Shown piece after piece: positions 1-7,374 of a DNA stretch of 26,930 bases. This stretch comes from RGIG1668 sp045124495 (GTDB lineage: Bacteria; Bacillota; Clostridia; Lachnospirales; Lachnospiraceae), in contig JBGVLX010000099.1 in assembly GCA_045124495.1 (NCBI GenBank), forward strand, positions 1 to 26,930, written 5' to 3'. The notes beneath the pieces were generated by a model. The model was not told where the DNA came from. It saw only the letters and a program-made list of their open reading frames with translations, and did no database searches. A program made the translations under genes and the position numbers. The stretch's first letter is position 1; the number at the start of each line of letters is the position of its first letter.

Positions 1-276
1 TAAAAGATTTAACTCGTCAGACTCGGTTACTGCAATAATTAAGTCTGCATTTTGAATGCCGGCCTCTATTTGAACACTGTAGCTGGCTCCATTCCCTACA
101 ATCCCCATAATATCGTATAAATTAGTAATGTTTTGAATGTTTTCGGGGCTCTTATCTATGATAGTGATATCATGTCCTTCTTTTGATAATTGGTCAATTA
201 AAGTAGTTCCAACCTTTCCGCAACCTACAATTATAATATTCAAACCACTTTTTTTCGTATCGTGGGATGTTTTCAT
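1..276 (-). CDS. trkA: TrkA-type K+ uptake regulator, NAD-binding (RCK_N) domain, partial
   Basis: This is the N-terminal 92 residues of a TrkA/KtrA-family protein; the rest lies beyond the window start. These cytoplasmic regulators bind NAD(H) or nucleotide through a Rossmann fold and gate a Trk/Ktr potassium transporter in the membrane. The visible part has the Rossmann signature IIIVGCGKVGTTL near residues 14-26. An acidic residue follows at the end of the second strand (TIIDKSPENI), and the later motif GNGASY...AGIQNADLIIAVTESDELN is typical of RCK_N domains. The ATG at 276 has an AGGAGG-like Shine-Dalgarno sequence (cctcc on the plus strand, about 283-287). The gene is divergent from the potassium channel at 595, so both halves of this end of the window concern potassium. 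The partner transporter (trkH/ktrB) is not seen and may lie upstream. The family call is secure; the subtype is not. Confidence 0.88.
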   Translation of the reverse strand, partial: MKTSHDTKKSGLNIIIVGCGKVGTTLIDQLSKEGHDITIIDKSPENIQNITNLYDIMGIVGNGASYSVQIEAGIQNADLIIAVTESDELNLL

Positions 277-345
277 TTAAATCCTCCATTCTGGCTGATT
301 ATGATTCCGCCGTAAGTCATTGAGTATATTTTTTCGTATCTTATT

Positions 346-354
346 ATTATACCA
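346..354 (-). promoter_or_regulatory. Extended -10 promoter for trkA
   Basis: Read on the minus strand the sequence is TGGTATAAT, a perfect -10 hexamer with the upstream TG of extended -10 promoters. No good -35 is found 17 bp upstream, which suits an extended -10 class. It lies about 70 bp upstream of the trkA start. This is sequence-based inference. Confidence 0.5.
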
Positions 355-414
355 CCGGAAAAATAAAAAAGCACTATATAGATATATATTTTTAATGATA
401 TTTTTTAATGATTA

Positions 415-443
415 TGGACAAACATAAGGAAATCAGATATGAT
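415..443 (+). promoter_or_regulatory. Candidate sigma-A promoter for the potassium channel
   Basis: TGGACA, then a 17-bp spacer, then TATGAT, leading toward the channel gene at 595. Transcription would start near 450 and give a leader of about 145 nt that contains the first copy of the 55-bp repeat (526-580). The rest of 277-594 shows no coding potential on either strand. Confidence 0.5.
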
Positions 444-525
444 GGTACTAGCACAAAGTACGTAGTAGTCCGAATAGGGCGGATTTCGAACTTTTTAGAA
501 TTGCGGGAGAATAAAGTGCGAAGCG

Positions 526-580
526 ATTCGTAGGTATCATGGGGTCAAAATACCTTTTGAGCCAACATCATAATATAAAA
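526..580 (+). repeat. 55-bp direct repeat, copy 1 (upstream of the K+ channel)
   Basis: It matches 1766-1820 without gaps at 44 of 55 positions. Its centre is an imperfect palindrome: GGGGTCAAAA, then TACC, then TTTTGAGCC, with further partial pairing outward (TATCAT with ATCATA). It could form a stem-loop in the mRNA leader of the channel gene. Confidence 0.7.
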
Positions 581-594
581 GGATAGAGTGTGGG

Positions 595-1773
595 ATGGAG
601 AAAATAAAGCGAAGAATTTTTGATATTATACAGATTGGAAATAAACAGGATTTACCAAGTGCAGCTTTTGACTTGTTTATTGTGTTTGTGATATTTTTAA
701 ATCTGTTTGTAACCTTATTTGATACCTTTGATGAGGCAATACCATATAGAGGTTTACTAAAAATCGTTGAACTGGTTACGACTCTTATTTTTGCGATTGA
801 ATATTGCTTAAGGCTGTGGACTGCTGAGTATGCTTTTCCGGAAGAAAAGAAATGGAAGGCAAGATTTCGTTTCATGATTTCATTTTACGGAATCATTGAT
901 TTAGTTACATTTTTACCCTATTTTTTACCGTTGTTTTTCCCAAAAGGGGCGGTTGCCTTCCGAATCTTCCGTGTGATGAGAATTTTTCGTTTGTTTAAGA
1001 TTAATTCCAGGTATGATGCCTTTAATGTTATTGTGAATGTCTTAAATGAAAAGAAGAATCAGATATTTTCATCCATATGTATGATTTTAATCTTAATGGT
1101 GGCTTCTTCCTTATGTATGTATAGTCTGGAACATGAGGCACAACCGGATAAGTTTAAGAATGCATTTTCCGGTATCTGGTGGTCGGTATCTACCTTGTTG
1201 ACGGTAGGGTATGGCGATATTTATCCAATCACTACAGCGGGGAAAATTATGGCCATTGTCATTTCCTTTCTAGGGGTCGGAATGGTGGCGATTCCCACTG
1301 GTATTATTTCCGCGGGATTTGTGGAGAATTATACAAAGCTGGCTTTGACTTCCCACACAGAAGAACGGGAACTGAAGTTTGTCACTTCTGTGATAAACCT
1401 GAATCATCCATGGTGTAATGAGCTGATTCGAAATATTGTTTTTCCGCCTCAATTATTATTGGTTATGGTTATCAGGGAGGAAGAAATTCTTCTGCCGAAA
1501 GGGGATACTCAGATTAAATCTGGAGATACCTTGGTGATTGCTGCAAAGAATTTCAAAGATGAGGAAGAAATTAATTTAAAAGAATTATTGATTAAAGAAG
1601 AACATCCATGGATTGGAATGCAGGTAAAAGAGCTGGATATTTCCCGTCAGGAACTGGTTGTAATGATACAAAGGAGGAATAAGGTTATCATTCCTAACGG
1701 TTCCACTTTTATAAAGAAAGACGATAAAGTGGTAATGTATTCCCATTTAAAAACAAAACATAGTAATTCGTAA
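595..1773 (+). CDS. Voltage-gated-type potassium channel with two C-terminal TrkA_C domains
   Basis: This is a membrane potassium channel of 392 residues. Six transmembrane segments occupy about residues 22-242. The S4-like helix carries regularly spaced arginines and lysines (RIFRVMRIFRLFK, about 123-135). The pore loop has the potassium selectivity filter TVGYGD (203-208) before the last helix. The cytoplasmic tail holds two consecutive TrkA_C (RCK_C) ligand-binding modules, about 263-320 and 328-386; each ends in a 'K/I-x-GDTLVIAA' or 'KKDDKVVMYS' type strand. No Rossmann RCK_N domain separates the pore from these modules. Such channels conduct K+ and are gated by small ligands on the tail, but the ligand is unknown here. 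The start at 595 lacks a strong Shine-Dalgarno sequence. The last codons and stop lie inside the second copy of the 55-bp repeat. The family call is secure; the physiological role is inferred. Confidence 0.9.
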   Translation: MEKIKRRIFDIIQIGNKQDLPSAAFDLFIVFVIFLNLFVTLFDTFDEAIPYRGLLKIVELVTTLIFAIEYCLRLWTAEYAFPEEKKWKARFRFMISFYGIIDLVTFLPYFLPLFFPKGAVAFRIFRVMRIFRLFKINSRYDAFNVIVNVLNEKKNQIFSSICMILILMVASSLCMYSLEHEAQPDKFKNAFSGIWWSVSTLLTVGYGDIYPITTAGKIMAIVISFLGVGMVAIPTGIISAGFVENYTKLALTSHTEERELKFVTSVINLNHPWCNELIRNIVFPPQLLLVMVIREEEILLPKGDTQIKSGDTLVIAAKNFKDEEEINLKELLIKEEHPWIGMQVKELDISRQELVVMIQRRNKVIIPNGSTFIKKDDKVVMYSHLKTKHSNS

Positions 1774-1820
1774 GTATTATGAGGAAAAAATACCCTTTGC
1801 CTTAATATCATAATATAAAA
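1766..1820 (+). repeat. 55-bp direct repeat, copy 2 (overlaps the channel stop codon)
   Basis: Ungapped match to 526-580 (44/55). It starts in the last sense codons of the channel gene and includes the TAA at 1771-1773. The outer arms TATTATGA and TCATAATA are perfect inverted complements; the inner arms are less well conserved than in copy 1. Confidence 0.7.
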
Positions 1821-1849
1821 ATAATAGGAAGACATAAATAAAAATGGAG

Positions 1850-1925
1850 AAAGCCTGGAAACTAATAGATACTTCAGAACATCCATAATGTGAATCATTG
1901 AGATATTATAGTTACAGGCTTTTTA
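1850..1925. terminator. Bidirectional terminator between the K+ channel and the ABC importer
   Basis: AAAGCCTG at 1850-1857 pairs with CAGGCTTT at 1915-1922, followed by more Ts. Further pairing of AACTA with TAGTT lies inside the stem. The genes on either side converge here, and the minus-strand ATPase gene ends inside the right arm, so the hairpin can serve both transcripts. Confidence 0.6.
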
Positions 1926-2502
1926 GTAATTCAATCCGGCTGGAAAAGAATTCAGCTTCTTCCTTGTTGTGAGTCACCAGAAGAACGGTTTTTCCCTTTG
2001 TCTTATCCTTTAAGCATTTCATAACCTTATATTTGGTTTCTTCATCTAGTCCGGTGAAAGGTTCATCTAAGAGAAGAATATCATATTGGCAGACTAAGGC
2101 TCTTGCGATAGCAAGTCTTCTGGATTGTCCACCACTTAAATTTCCTGCTTTTTTGGAATAACAATCCTCAAGTTCCAATGAGGCTAAGAGGGCTGTTATT
2201 TCCTCTTTAGAAAGACTGGGATTTACTAGTTTTATATTTTGAAATACACGTGCGGATTCCACCAGGCGATTTTCCTGAAAAACCATGGAAATTCGCGGGT
2301 TTGGTTTTGAAAATACCACCCTTCCATCCTGGGGAGTAAGGAGTCCTGCGATTAGGTGTAAAAGGGTGGTTTTTCCTTTTCCGGAGGGTGCCATAATAGC
2401 TGTGGTTTCACCTTCCGGAAACTGTATAGAAAAAACATCCAATATTTTTTTCTCTTCATAGGCATAAGAGATATTTTTTAGTTCAATACAAGCAGAATTC
2501 AT
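1912..2502 (-). CDS. ABC transporter ATP-binding protein, NitT/TauT (SsuB/TauB-like) family
   Basis: This ATPase subunit of an importer energises uptake through the permease encoded just upstream. All the usual motifs are present in 196 residues: Walker A (APSGKGKTT, 38-46), Q-loop (Q76), signature LSGGQ (122-126), Walker B ILLLDEP (142-148), D-loop (LDEE) and switch histidine (TH, 177-178). The P-loop is slightly unusual: the first glycine is alanine and the usual serine before GKT is lysine. The protein is shorter than most SsuB/TauB homologs (about 240-260), because the sequence stops soon after the H-loop. It starts one base after the permease stop codon, so the two are almost certainly translationally coupled. 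The substrate cannot be assigned. Confidence 0.9.
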   Translation of the reverse strand: MNSACIELKNISYAYEEKKILDVFSIQFPEGETTAIMAPSGKGKTTLLHLIAGLLTPQDGRVVFSKPNPRISMVFQENRLVESARVFQNIKLVNPSLSKEEITALLASLELEDCYSKKAGNLSGGQSRRLAIARALVCQYDILLLDEPFTGLDEETKYKVMKCLKDKTKGKTVLLVTHNKEEAEFFSSRIELLKSL

Positions 2503-2503
2503 G

Positions 2504-3289
2504 TTATTCCTTCCCCTTCTTTCCGAGCATTAAAAAGGTGATGCCTTTTACAAGCTGTTCACAGGCAATGCTTAATACTACAATAACAATGGTCCAGGCG
2601 AACAATTCCGGTGTCATAAGGTATATTTTGGACTGATAAAGCTGGTTTCCGATGGAATCTTTGGAAAGTCCAATGATTTCTGCGGCAATTCCTGATTTCC
2701 ATGCCATACCAATGGCAAGGGAACTTGCAGAACATACATAGGGCAATATTTGTGGAAGATAAATATACCGAATCTTCTTTAATATGGATATGCGAAAAAC
2801 CTGTCCCATCTCTAACATTTTTTTATCTGTCTGTTGTAATCCTTCCAAGGTATGAATGTATAAAACAGGTAAAACCATTAAAAATGAAATAAAAATGGAA
2901 AGGTTTCTTGAGGGACACCATAACAAAGTTAGGATTACAAAAGATGCAACAGGGATGGATTTCACGATTTTTATAGGAAACCAGAGAAATATCCGAATGG
3001 CTTTGCTTACATAAGAAAGGATTGCCAATAATATCCCTAAAGCTGAACCTAAGAAAAATCCGGCTCCAATGTGTAGAAAAGATGTTTTCACACTGAGCCA
3101 GAATTCTTTGGAAGGCAGGAGTTCCTTAAAAAGTACCAGAAACACCCTGCCTGGAGTAGGAAGAAATACTTCTTTGGAAAGAATGGTGGCTGTGATATGC
3201 CAGATAGCAATCCATAATAAGATACAAAATAAATATATGAGTGGTGTTTTTACCACTATTTTTTTCTTAGTATGGGTTCTATTTGTCAT
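2504..3289 (-). CDS. ABC transporter permease, NitT/TauT (SsuC/TauC-like) family
   Basis: This is the inner-membrane permease of the importer, 261 residues from the chosen start. About six hydrophobic segments are seen. The cytoplasmic coupling (EAA-like) loop, about 'EMGQVFRISILKKIRYIYLP', is the site that contacts the ATPase. An upstream ATG at 3325 would add 12 residues but overlaps the binding-protein gene by 47 nt. The ATG at 3289 is preferred because GAGGAAGGA precedes it and it overlaps the upstream stop by only 11 nt. Gene order on the minus strand is binding protein, permease, ATPase, a complete importer. It is co-transcribed from the promoter near 4390. Confidence 0.88.
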   Translation of the reverse strand: MTNRTHTKKKIVVKTPLIYLFCILLWIAIWHITATILSKEVFLPTPGRVFLVLFKELLPSKEFWLSVKTSFLHIGAGFFLGSALGILLAILSYVSKAIRIFLWFPIKIVKSIPVASFVILTLLWCPSRNLSIFISFLMVLPVLYIHTLEGLQQTDKKMLEMGQVFRISILKKIRYIYLPQILPYVCSASSLAIGMAWKSGIAAEIIGLSKDSIGNQLYQSKIYLMTPELFAWTIVIVVLSIACEQLVKGITFLMLGKKGKE

Positions 3290-4316
3290 TCTGATAGAAC
3301 ATTCCTTCCTCTGGTAAACTTCCACCTATGGATGATGGATTTTGTTCATATAACACGTTTAAATATGCAGTAACATTGTTTACCATTTCTTCGTTGTCCA
3401 TATAGGTTACATTGCAATAAGGAATGGCTTTTTTTGCGATGGCAGCCTTGAAAATGTCGTACTGTTCAAGAAGTTCTGCGGTTTCGTCAATGTTAGAATT
3501 TGCATATGTAGTAGAATCTTTGTATTCAGCTAAAAAGTTTTCAAATGCTTCCGGATTGGCTTCAATAAAGGATTTGCGGGCTACAATAACGCCTGTAACC
3601 ACAGTACTGTCAGAACTTTCTTCCCATTCTTTGGTAACATCAAGGGCAATGCGTAAATTTTCATTGTTGTTCAGCGCCACAGTAACATAAGGTTGAGGAA
3701 GCATTGCTACAGCATCCGGATTCTGACTTAAGACTGCTACGACTTCAGAAGCTTCAGACTTATATTCTGTGGTAACATCTTTGTCAGGGTCTAAGCCTGC
3801 GGAAGTTAATAAAAATCTTAAGGTATATTCCGGGGTGGTTCCCTGACCGGTAGAATAAATGGTTTTTCCTTTTAAATCACTAACGCTTTGAATGGAGTCG
3901 CCGGATTCTACAATGTAAAGAACTCCTAAGGTGTTTACTGCAACGGTTACTATTTCGCCCTCTGTTTTATGATATAAGACACTGGCAAGATTACAAGGAA
4001 CTGCCGCAATGTCTAAAGTGCCATTTACCAAGCCTACACTAATTTCATCTGCAGTTCCTGCAATGGTGTAGATATAGTTGTTTTTGCTGGTTTCTGAATC
4101 AGAATCAGAAAGTAACTTTATCATACCTATGGCTGTAGGACCTTTCATACATCCAATGTTAATGTCTTTTTTCGTTCCCTGATTTTCCTCTGGAAGTGAT
4201 TCCGAAGAGTTGGTTTTGGTATCGGTTTTCGTAGATTCCTTGTTTTCGGAACATCCTGTCAGCATACATAAGATTAAGGTCGCAACAAGGAGTACCGATG
4301 TTATTTTTTTTAACAT
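3279..4316 (-). CDS. ABC transporter substrate-binding lipoprotein, NMT1/SsuA-like
   Basis: This extracellular binding protein of the importer has 345 residues. It begins with a lipoprotein signal peptide: positive residues (MLKK), a hydrophobic stretch, and lipobox LTGC with Cys22 as the lipidated residue. A low-complexity Ser/Thr/Glu/Lys linker follows, then a periplasmic-binding fold with NMT1/TauA-like features (DINIGCMKGPTAIGM; LVNGTLDIAAVP; DLKGKTIYSTGQGTTPEY). Family members bind sulfonates, nitrate, thiamine precursors or other small organics; nothing here decides which. No TPP riboswitch or T-box is visible in the short leader. The ATG at 4316 has AAGAAGGA upstream. A good promoter lies about 60 bp upstream of the start. 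Confidence 0.9.
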   Translation of the reverse strand: MLKKITSVLLVATLILCMLTGCSENKESTKTDTKTNSSESLPEENQGTKKDINIGCMKGPTAIGMIKLLSDSDSETSKNNYIYTIAGTADEISVGLVNGTLDIAAVPCNLASVLYHKTEGEIVTVAVNTLGVLYIVESGDSIQSVSDLKGKTIYSTGQGTTPEYTLRFLLTSAGLDPDKDVTTEYKSEASEVVAVLSQNPDAVAMLPQPYVTVALNNNENLRIALDVTKEWEESSDSTVVTGVIVARKSFIEANPEAFENFLAEYKDSTTYANSNIDETAELLEQYDIFKAAIAKKAIPYCNVTYMDNEEMVNNVTAYLNVLYEQNPSSIGGSLPEEGMFYQNDK

Positions 4317-4377
4317 AATAATTCCTTCTTTCTATTGTGGAAATGTTATGCGAAATTTTCCGCTTCCGTCAGAAGGA

Positions 4378-4406
4378 AGTATAGCAAAATTTTATTTTTT
4401 TCGCAA
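4378..4406 (-). promoter_or_regulatory. Sigma-A promoter for the ABC importer operon
   Basis: On the minus strand: TTGCGA (4401-4406), a spacer of exactly 17 bp, then TATACT (4378-4383). The transcript would begin about 55 nt before the lipoprotein start. Confidence 0.65.
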
Positions 4407-4434
4407 GGGAAGGGCGGGATTCTATATGAAAAAT
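4404..4434 (+). repeat. Short dispersed repeat shared with 13329-13360
   Basis: Both sites carry CAAGGGAA, a short variable stretch, GGATTCT, then TATGAAAAAT in the same order and nearly the same spacing. Each copy lies about 45-55 bp upstream of a plus-strand promoter (the hydrogenase sensor here, hup there). The match is short and may be chance. Confidence 0.35.
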
Positions 4435-4488
4435 AAATTTATAATTTGTTTAAAATCAACAAATTTCCATACAATTTTGGGGTTTTTA

Positions 4489-4517
4489 TTGAAAAAATGT
4501 ATTAATAATGGTAAACT
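4489..4517 (+). promoter_or_regulatory. Sigma-A promoter for the hydrogenase-chemoreceptor gene
   Basis: TTGAAA (4489-4494), a 17-bp spacer, then TAAACT (4512-4517). Transcription would begin near 4524, leaving a leader of about 95 nt. It is divergent from the importer promoter. Confidence 0.55.
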
Positions 4518-4619
4518 AAAAAGAAGCAGATAAATTAAGAACGCAAGGAAAAAGTGACATTGTATGGAGAGAGGGAGTCTGATTTCATGTCAAATGCGTT
4601 CTTAGAATGGAGGATAGGT

Positions 4620-6569
4620 ATGGAAGTAAAAAAAGGATTGGTGTATACCAATGAAAAATGCATCGGATGTAACAAATGTATTTCCGTATGTCCGGTGGCT
4701 ACTGCCAATCATGCAGTGGAAACCCCGGATGGAGAAACTCAGATTTTTGTAGATGGGGATGCTTGTATTGCTTGTGGAGCTTGTTTTGGTGCCTGTAGAC
4801 ATGGTGCGAGATCTTTTAATGATGATACAGAGCGTTTCTTTGAAGATTTAAAAAATGGAGCGAAGATATCGATTTTAGTTGCACCGGCATTTATGGCGAA
4901 TTATCCGAAAGAATATGAGAAGTATTTAGGCATTTTAAAGGCTGCCGGGGTAAATCATATTATTAGCGTTTCTTTTGGTGCAGACATTACGACTTGGGCA
5001 TATTTGAATTATATTACTTCTCATAATTTTCTAGGTGGAATTTCCCAGCCATGTCCTGCGGTAGTAGGATATATTGAGAAATATCTTCCGGAATTATTAC
5101 CGAAACTAATGCCGGTACATAGTCCTATGATGTGTAGTGCCATCTATGCAAAGAAACACATGGGAATAAATGATAAACTTGCTTTTATCAGCCCTTGTAT
5201 TGCGAAAAAGAATGAAATTGATGACCCGAACTGTGGAGGTTATATTTCTTATAATGTGACCTTTGCACATTTAGTTGAGTACATAAAAAAACATAATCTT
5301 TCCGGCGGAGAAGTTGCGAAGGATGAAATTGAATATGGTCTTGGTTCGGTGTATCCAATGCCAGGTGGCTTAAAGGAGAATGTATATTGGTTCCTTGGTG
5401 AGGATATTTTTATTCGTCAGGCAGAAGGCGAAAAGCATATGTATGAATACCTGCATCAATATCAGGAGAGAGTGGAAAAAGGAAAGAAACTTCCATTTAT
5501 GGTGGATGCCTTAAATTGTTCCCAAGGTTGTTTGTATGGAACCGGTGTAGAGGAGTCCAAGGCTGTGGGCGATGATACTCTTATGAATCTTTTTGATATT
5601 CGGGAAAGCAGCATGAAGAAAAAAGGTGCATGGGGTAAGAATATGACTCCGAAAAAGAGACTGGCTGCATTAAATGCCCAGTTTAAGAACCTGAATTTAG
5701 ATGATTATATCCGCCATTATACAGACCGCTCTATGCAAATGAAGAACCAGAAAGCATCAGAGAAGGATATCGAAAAAATCTTCCTGGATATGGGTAAGGA
5801 TACGAAGGAAAAACGCCATATTGACTGTTCTGCCTGTGGTTATGTGAATTGTAGTGCCATGGCAGAAGCCATTTATCGTGGTGTAAACAATAAAGATAAC
5901 TGTGTGCATTATGCCAAAGATTTGGCGATGGAAGAAACCATCCTTGCAAAAGAATTGAACGAGCAGGTTCAAAGACAGGCTGAGGATAAATTAAAGCAGG
6001 CAGAAGAAGTAGCTAAGATTTTAGCAGATATTGCGGCTCATTTTGATGATATGATGCATTCTTTAGAGGAAATTACTGCTGGAAATGATTCCAATGCAGG
6101 AGAGAGTACAGAGATTGCACATGATATGCAGGATGTCAGCAAGTTTACCAGTGATATGATGGAAATATTCCAGAATATCACAGAGTTCTTAGGTAGTATT
6201 GAAAATAATAATGCTGCTATTTCCGGTATTGCAGCCCAAACCAATCTTCTTTCCTTAAATGCTTCCATTGAAGCTGCCAGAGCCGGAGAGGCAGGAAGAG
6301 GATTTAACATTGTTGCCAGTGAAATTAAAAATCTTTCCAACTCCAGTAAAGAGGCGGCAGAGGAATCAAATTATAATTCCACTGAAGTTCGAAGATTTAT
6401 GCAGACATTGATAGAACAGGCAGAAAATTTATCCAAACATATTCTGCAGGTGGATGAACGTATTTCTAATCTGGCAGCATCCACAGAAGAGATTTCTGCC
6501 AGCACAAGAATGGTAGAAACATTGTCAAGACAGATACAGGAAAAATTAGAAGAGATTAAAAAGCTATAG
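4620..6569 (+). CDS. [FeFe]-hydrogenase-like sensor fused to a methyl-accepting chemotaxis signalling domain
   Basis: A soluble 649-residue fusion protein. The domains in order are: two [4Fe-4S] ferredoxin motifs (Cys14, 17, 20, 24 and Cys49, 52, 55, 59); an [FeFe]-hydrogenase large-subunit domain (about 80-375); a CxxCGYxxC Fe-S domain (Cys403, 406, 411, 428; PF04060 type); a coiled linker; and an MCP cytoplasmic signalling domain with the conserved hairpin tip (about 536-562, NLLSLNASIEAARAGEAG). All four H-cluster cysteine ligands appear kept: Cys145 (QPCP), Cys193 (SPCIAKK), Cys300 and Cys304 (NCSQGC). The proton-relay cysteine normally just before the first ligand is proline 144, which argues for sensing rather than fast catalysis. 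No membrane segment is present. The probable role is sensing H2 or redox state and signalling to CheA or a relative. The ATG at 4620 is chosen for GGAGG six bases upstream; ATGs at 4554 and 4587 are possible alternatives. Confidence 0.85.
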   Translation: MEVKKGLVYTNEKCIGCNKCISVCPVATANHAVETPDGETQIFVDGDACIACGACFGACRHGARSFNDDTERFFEDLKNGAKISILVAPAFMANYPKEYEKYLGILKAAGVNHIISVSFGADITTWAYLNYITSHNFLGGISQPCPAVVGYIEKYLPELLPKLMPVHSPMMCSAIYAKKHMGINDKLAFISPCIAKKNEIDDPNCGGYISYNVTFAHLVEYIKKHNLSGGEVAKDEIEYGLGSVYPMPGGLKENVYWFLGEDIFIRQAEGEKHMYEYLHQYQERVEKGKKLPFMVDALNCSQGCLYGTGVEESKAVGDDTLMNLFDIRESSMKKKGAWGKNMTPKKRLAALNAQFKNLNLDDYIRHYTDRSMQMKNQKASEKDIEKIFLDMGKDTKEKRHIDCSACGYVNCSAMAEAIYRGVNNKDNCVHYAKDLAMEETILAKELNEQVQRQAEDKLKQAEEVAKILADIAAHFDDMMHSLEEITAGNDSNAGESTEIAHDMQDVSKFTSDMMEIFQNITEFLGSIENNNAAISGIAAQTNLLSLNASIEAARAGEAGRGFNIVASEIKNLSNSSKEAAEESNYNSTEVRRFMQTLIEQAENLSKHILQVDERISNLAASTEEISASTRMVETLSRQIQEKLEEIKKL

Positions 6570-6651
6570 GTGACTTGTAAACAGGAAATGCACTAATGTG
6601 ATATTACCATGTTGGTGGCGGGTTACAAGATATGTAGAGAATTAATATGGT

Positions 6652-6692
6652 AAAAAGGTATGTTTTCTTAACAGGGAAACATACCTTTTTTC
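6652..6692 (+). terminator. Terminator of the hydrogenase-chemoreceptor gene
   Basis: AAAAAGGTATGTTT (6652-6665) pairs with AAACATACCTTTTT (6677-6690), which runs into a T-tract. It lies about 80 bp after the stop codon. Confidence 0.85.
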
Positions 6693-6821
6693 TAAATAGT
6701 GGTTGATAATACTAGTGAGATTAGGTACAATATAAGTACTTTACTAACTTCGGGAATTTAGAATTTTAGATAGGTAATTGCGAAATTATTCAAAACATAT
6801 ATTGAGTGATACAATTGCTGA

Positions 6822-7310
6822 ATTCTTGTTTGTATCTTCGGTTCAAGAAAAGCCATTAATCTTATTATTACTTTTATTAAGGAAGATAAGAAGATTATTG
6901 AAGATAAGGCAGCACAACAGGAACAGGTTACTATTCAGGAACTTACCATGGTTACCAATGAAACAAAAGAAGGAATCATGGAATCTGCGGAAAGCATTCA
7001 TATTCAAAGAGAAAAGGTAAAACAGGTAAATACAAGTTTTGAGGCAATGGAAGATGGAATGCATAAGGTACATACAGGAGTTGAAAGTATGTCACATGAA
7101 GTTAGGCAGATATTTAAGGCGAATAAAGTCATTGTAGACAGTATTTCACGTTTGTCTGAAGTTTCGGAAGAAGTATCTATGGAAACTCAGAGTAGTAAAG
7201 ATACAATGGATAATGTATATGGTAGTTTAAAAGGATTTTCGGAAATGATTGAAGGAACTTTTGGACAATTACAGGATTTAAAGAAGGTAGTTATAGACGA
7301 AACAGAGTAG
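6822..7310 (+). pseudogene. Remnant of a methyl-accepting chemotaxis protein (C-terminal tail)
   Basis: An open stretch runs from just after a stop at 6819 to a TAG at 7308; the only reasonable internal ATG is at 6948 (120 residues). Translated upstream of that ATG it continues in frame as coiled-coil sequence (AINLIITFIKEDKKIIEDKA), so the ATG is not a natural gene start. The C-terminal part (NKVIVDSISRLSEVSEEVSM, then GFSEMIEGTFGQLQDLKK) closely resembles the end of clostridial MCP signalling domains. The conserved hairpin tip and all sensory parts are missing. It follows the terminator of the hydrogenase-MCP gene and lacks a clear Shine-Dalgarno sequence. It may be what is left of a second, tandem chemoreceptor. 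A short expressed coiled-coil protein starting at 6948 cannot be excluded. Confidence 0.6.
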
Positions 7311-7322
7311 ATGTGTAAGATC

Positions 7323-7349
7323 CACCTCCGGCCGGCAGGGCTGGAGGTG
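7323..7349 (+). terminator. GC-rich hairpin between the MCP remnant and the EcsC gene
   Basis: CACCTCCGGCC and GGCTGGAGGTG form an 11-bp stem with one G-T pair and a 5-nt loop. The downstream T-tract is poor (ATTTATTT), so termination may be partial. It lies 25 nt upstream of the next start codon. Confidence 0.5.
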
Positions 7350-7374
7350 ATTTATTTAAAGGGAGAAATAGAAC

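Noticed and set aside
537..875. Minus-strand ORF of 112 residues over the start of the channel gene
   Set aside because: It is the shadow of the channel coding sequence and the first 55-bp repeat; no ribosome binding site or family resemblance.
3279..4377. Thiamine (TPP) or other riboswitch controlling the ABC importer
   Set aside because: The leader is only about 55 nt and shows none of the TPP conserved segments, so the substrate remains open.
4554..4619. Earlier ATG starts (4554, 4587) for the hydrogenase-chemoreceptor gene
   Set aside because: The ferredoxin domain begins right after the ATG at 4620, which has the best-placed GGAGG; the extra residues show no family resemblance.
6778..7020. 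Plus-strand ORF of 80 residues overlapping the MCP remnant
   Set aside because: It is the wrong frame of the chemoreceptor tail; the coherent coiled-coil sequence is in the frame ending at 7310.
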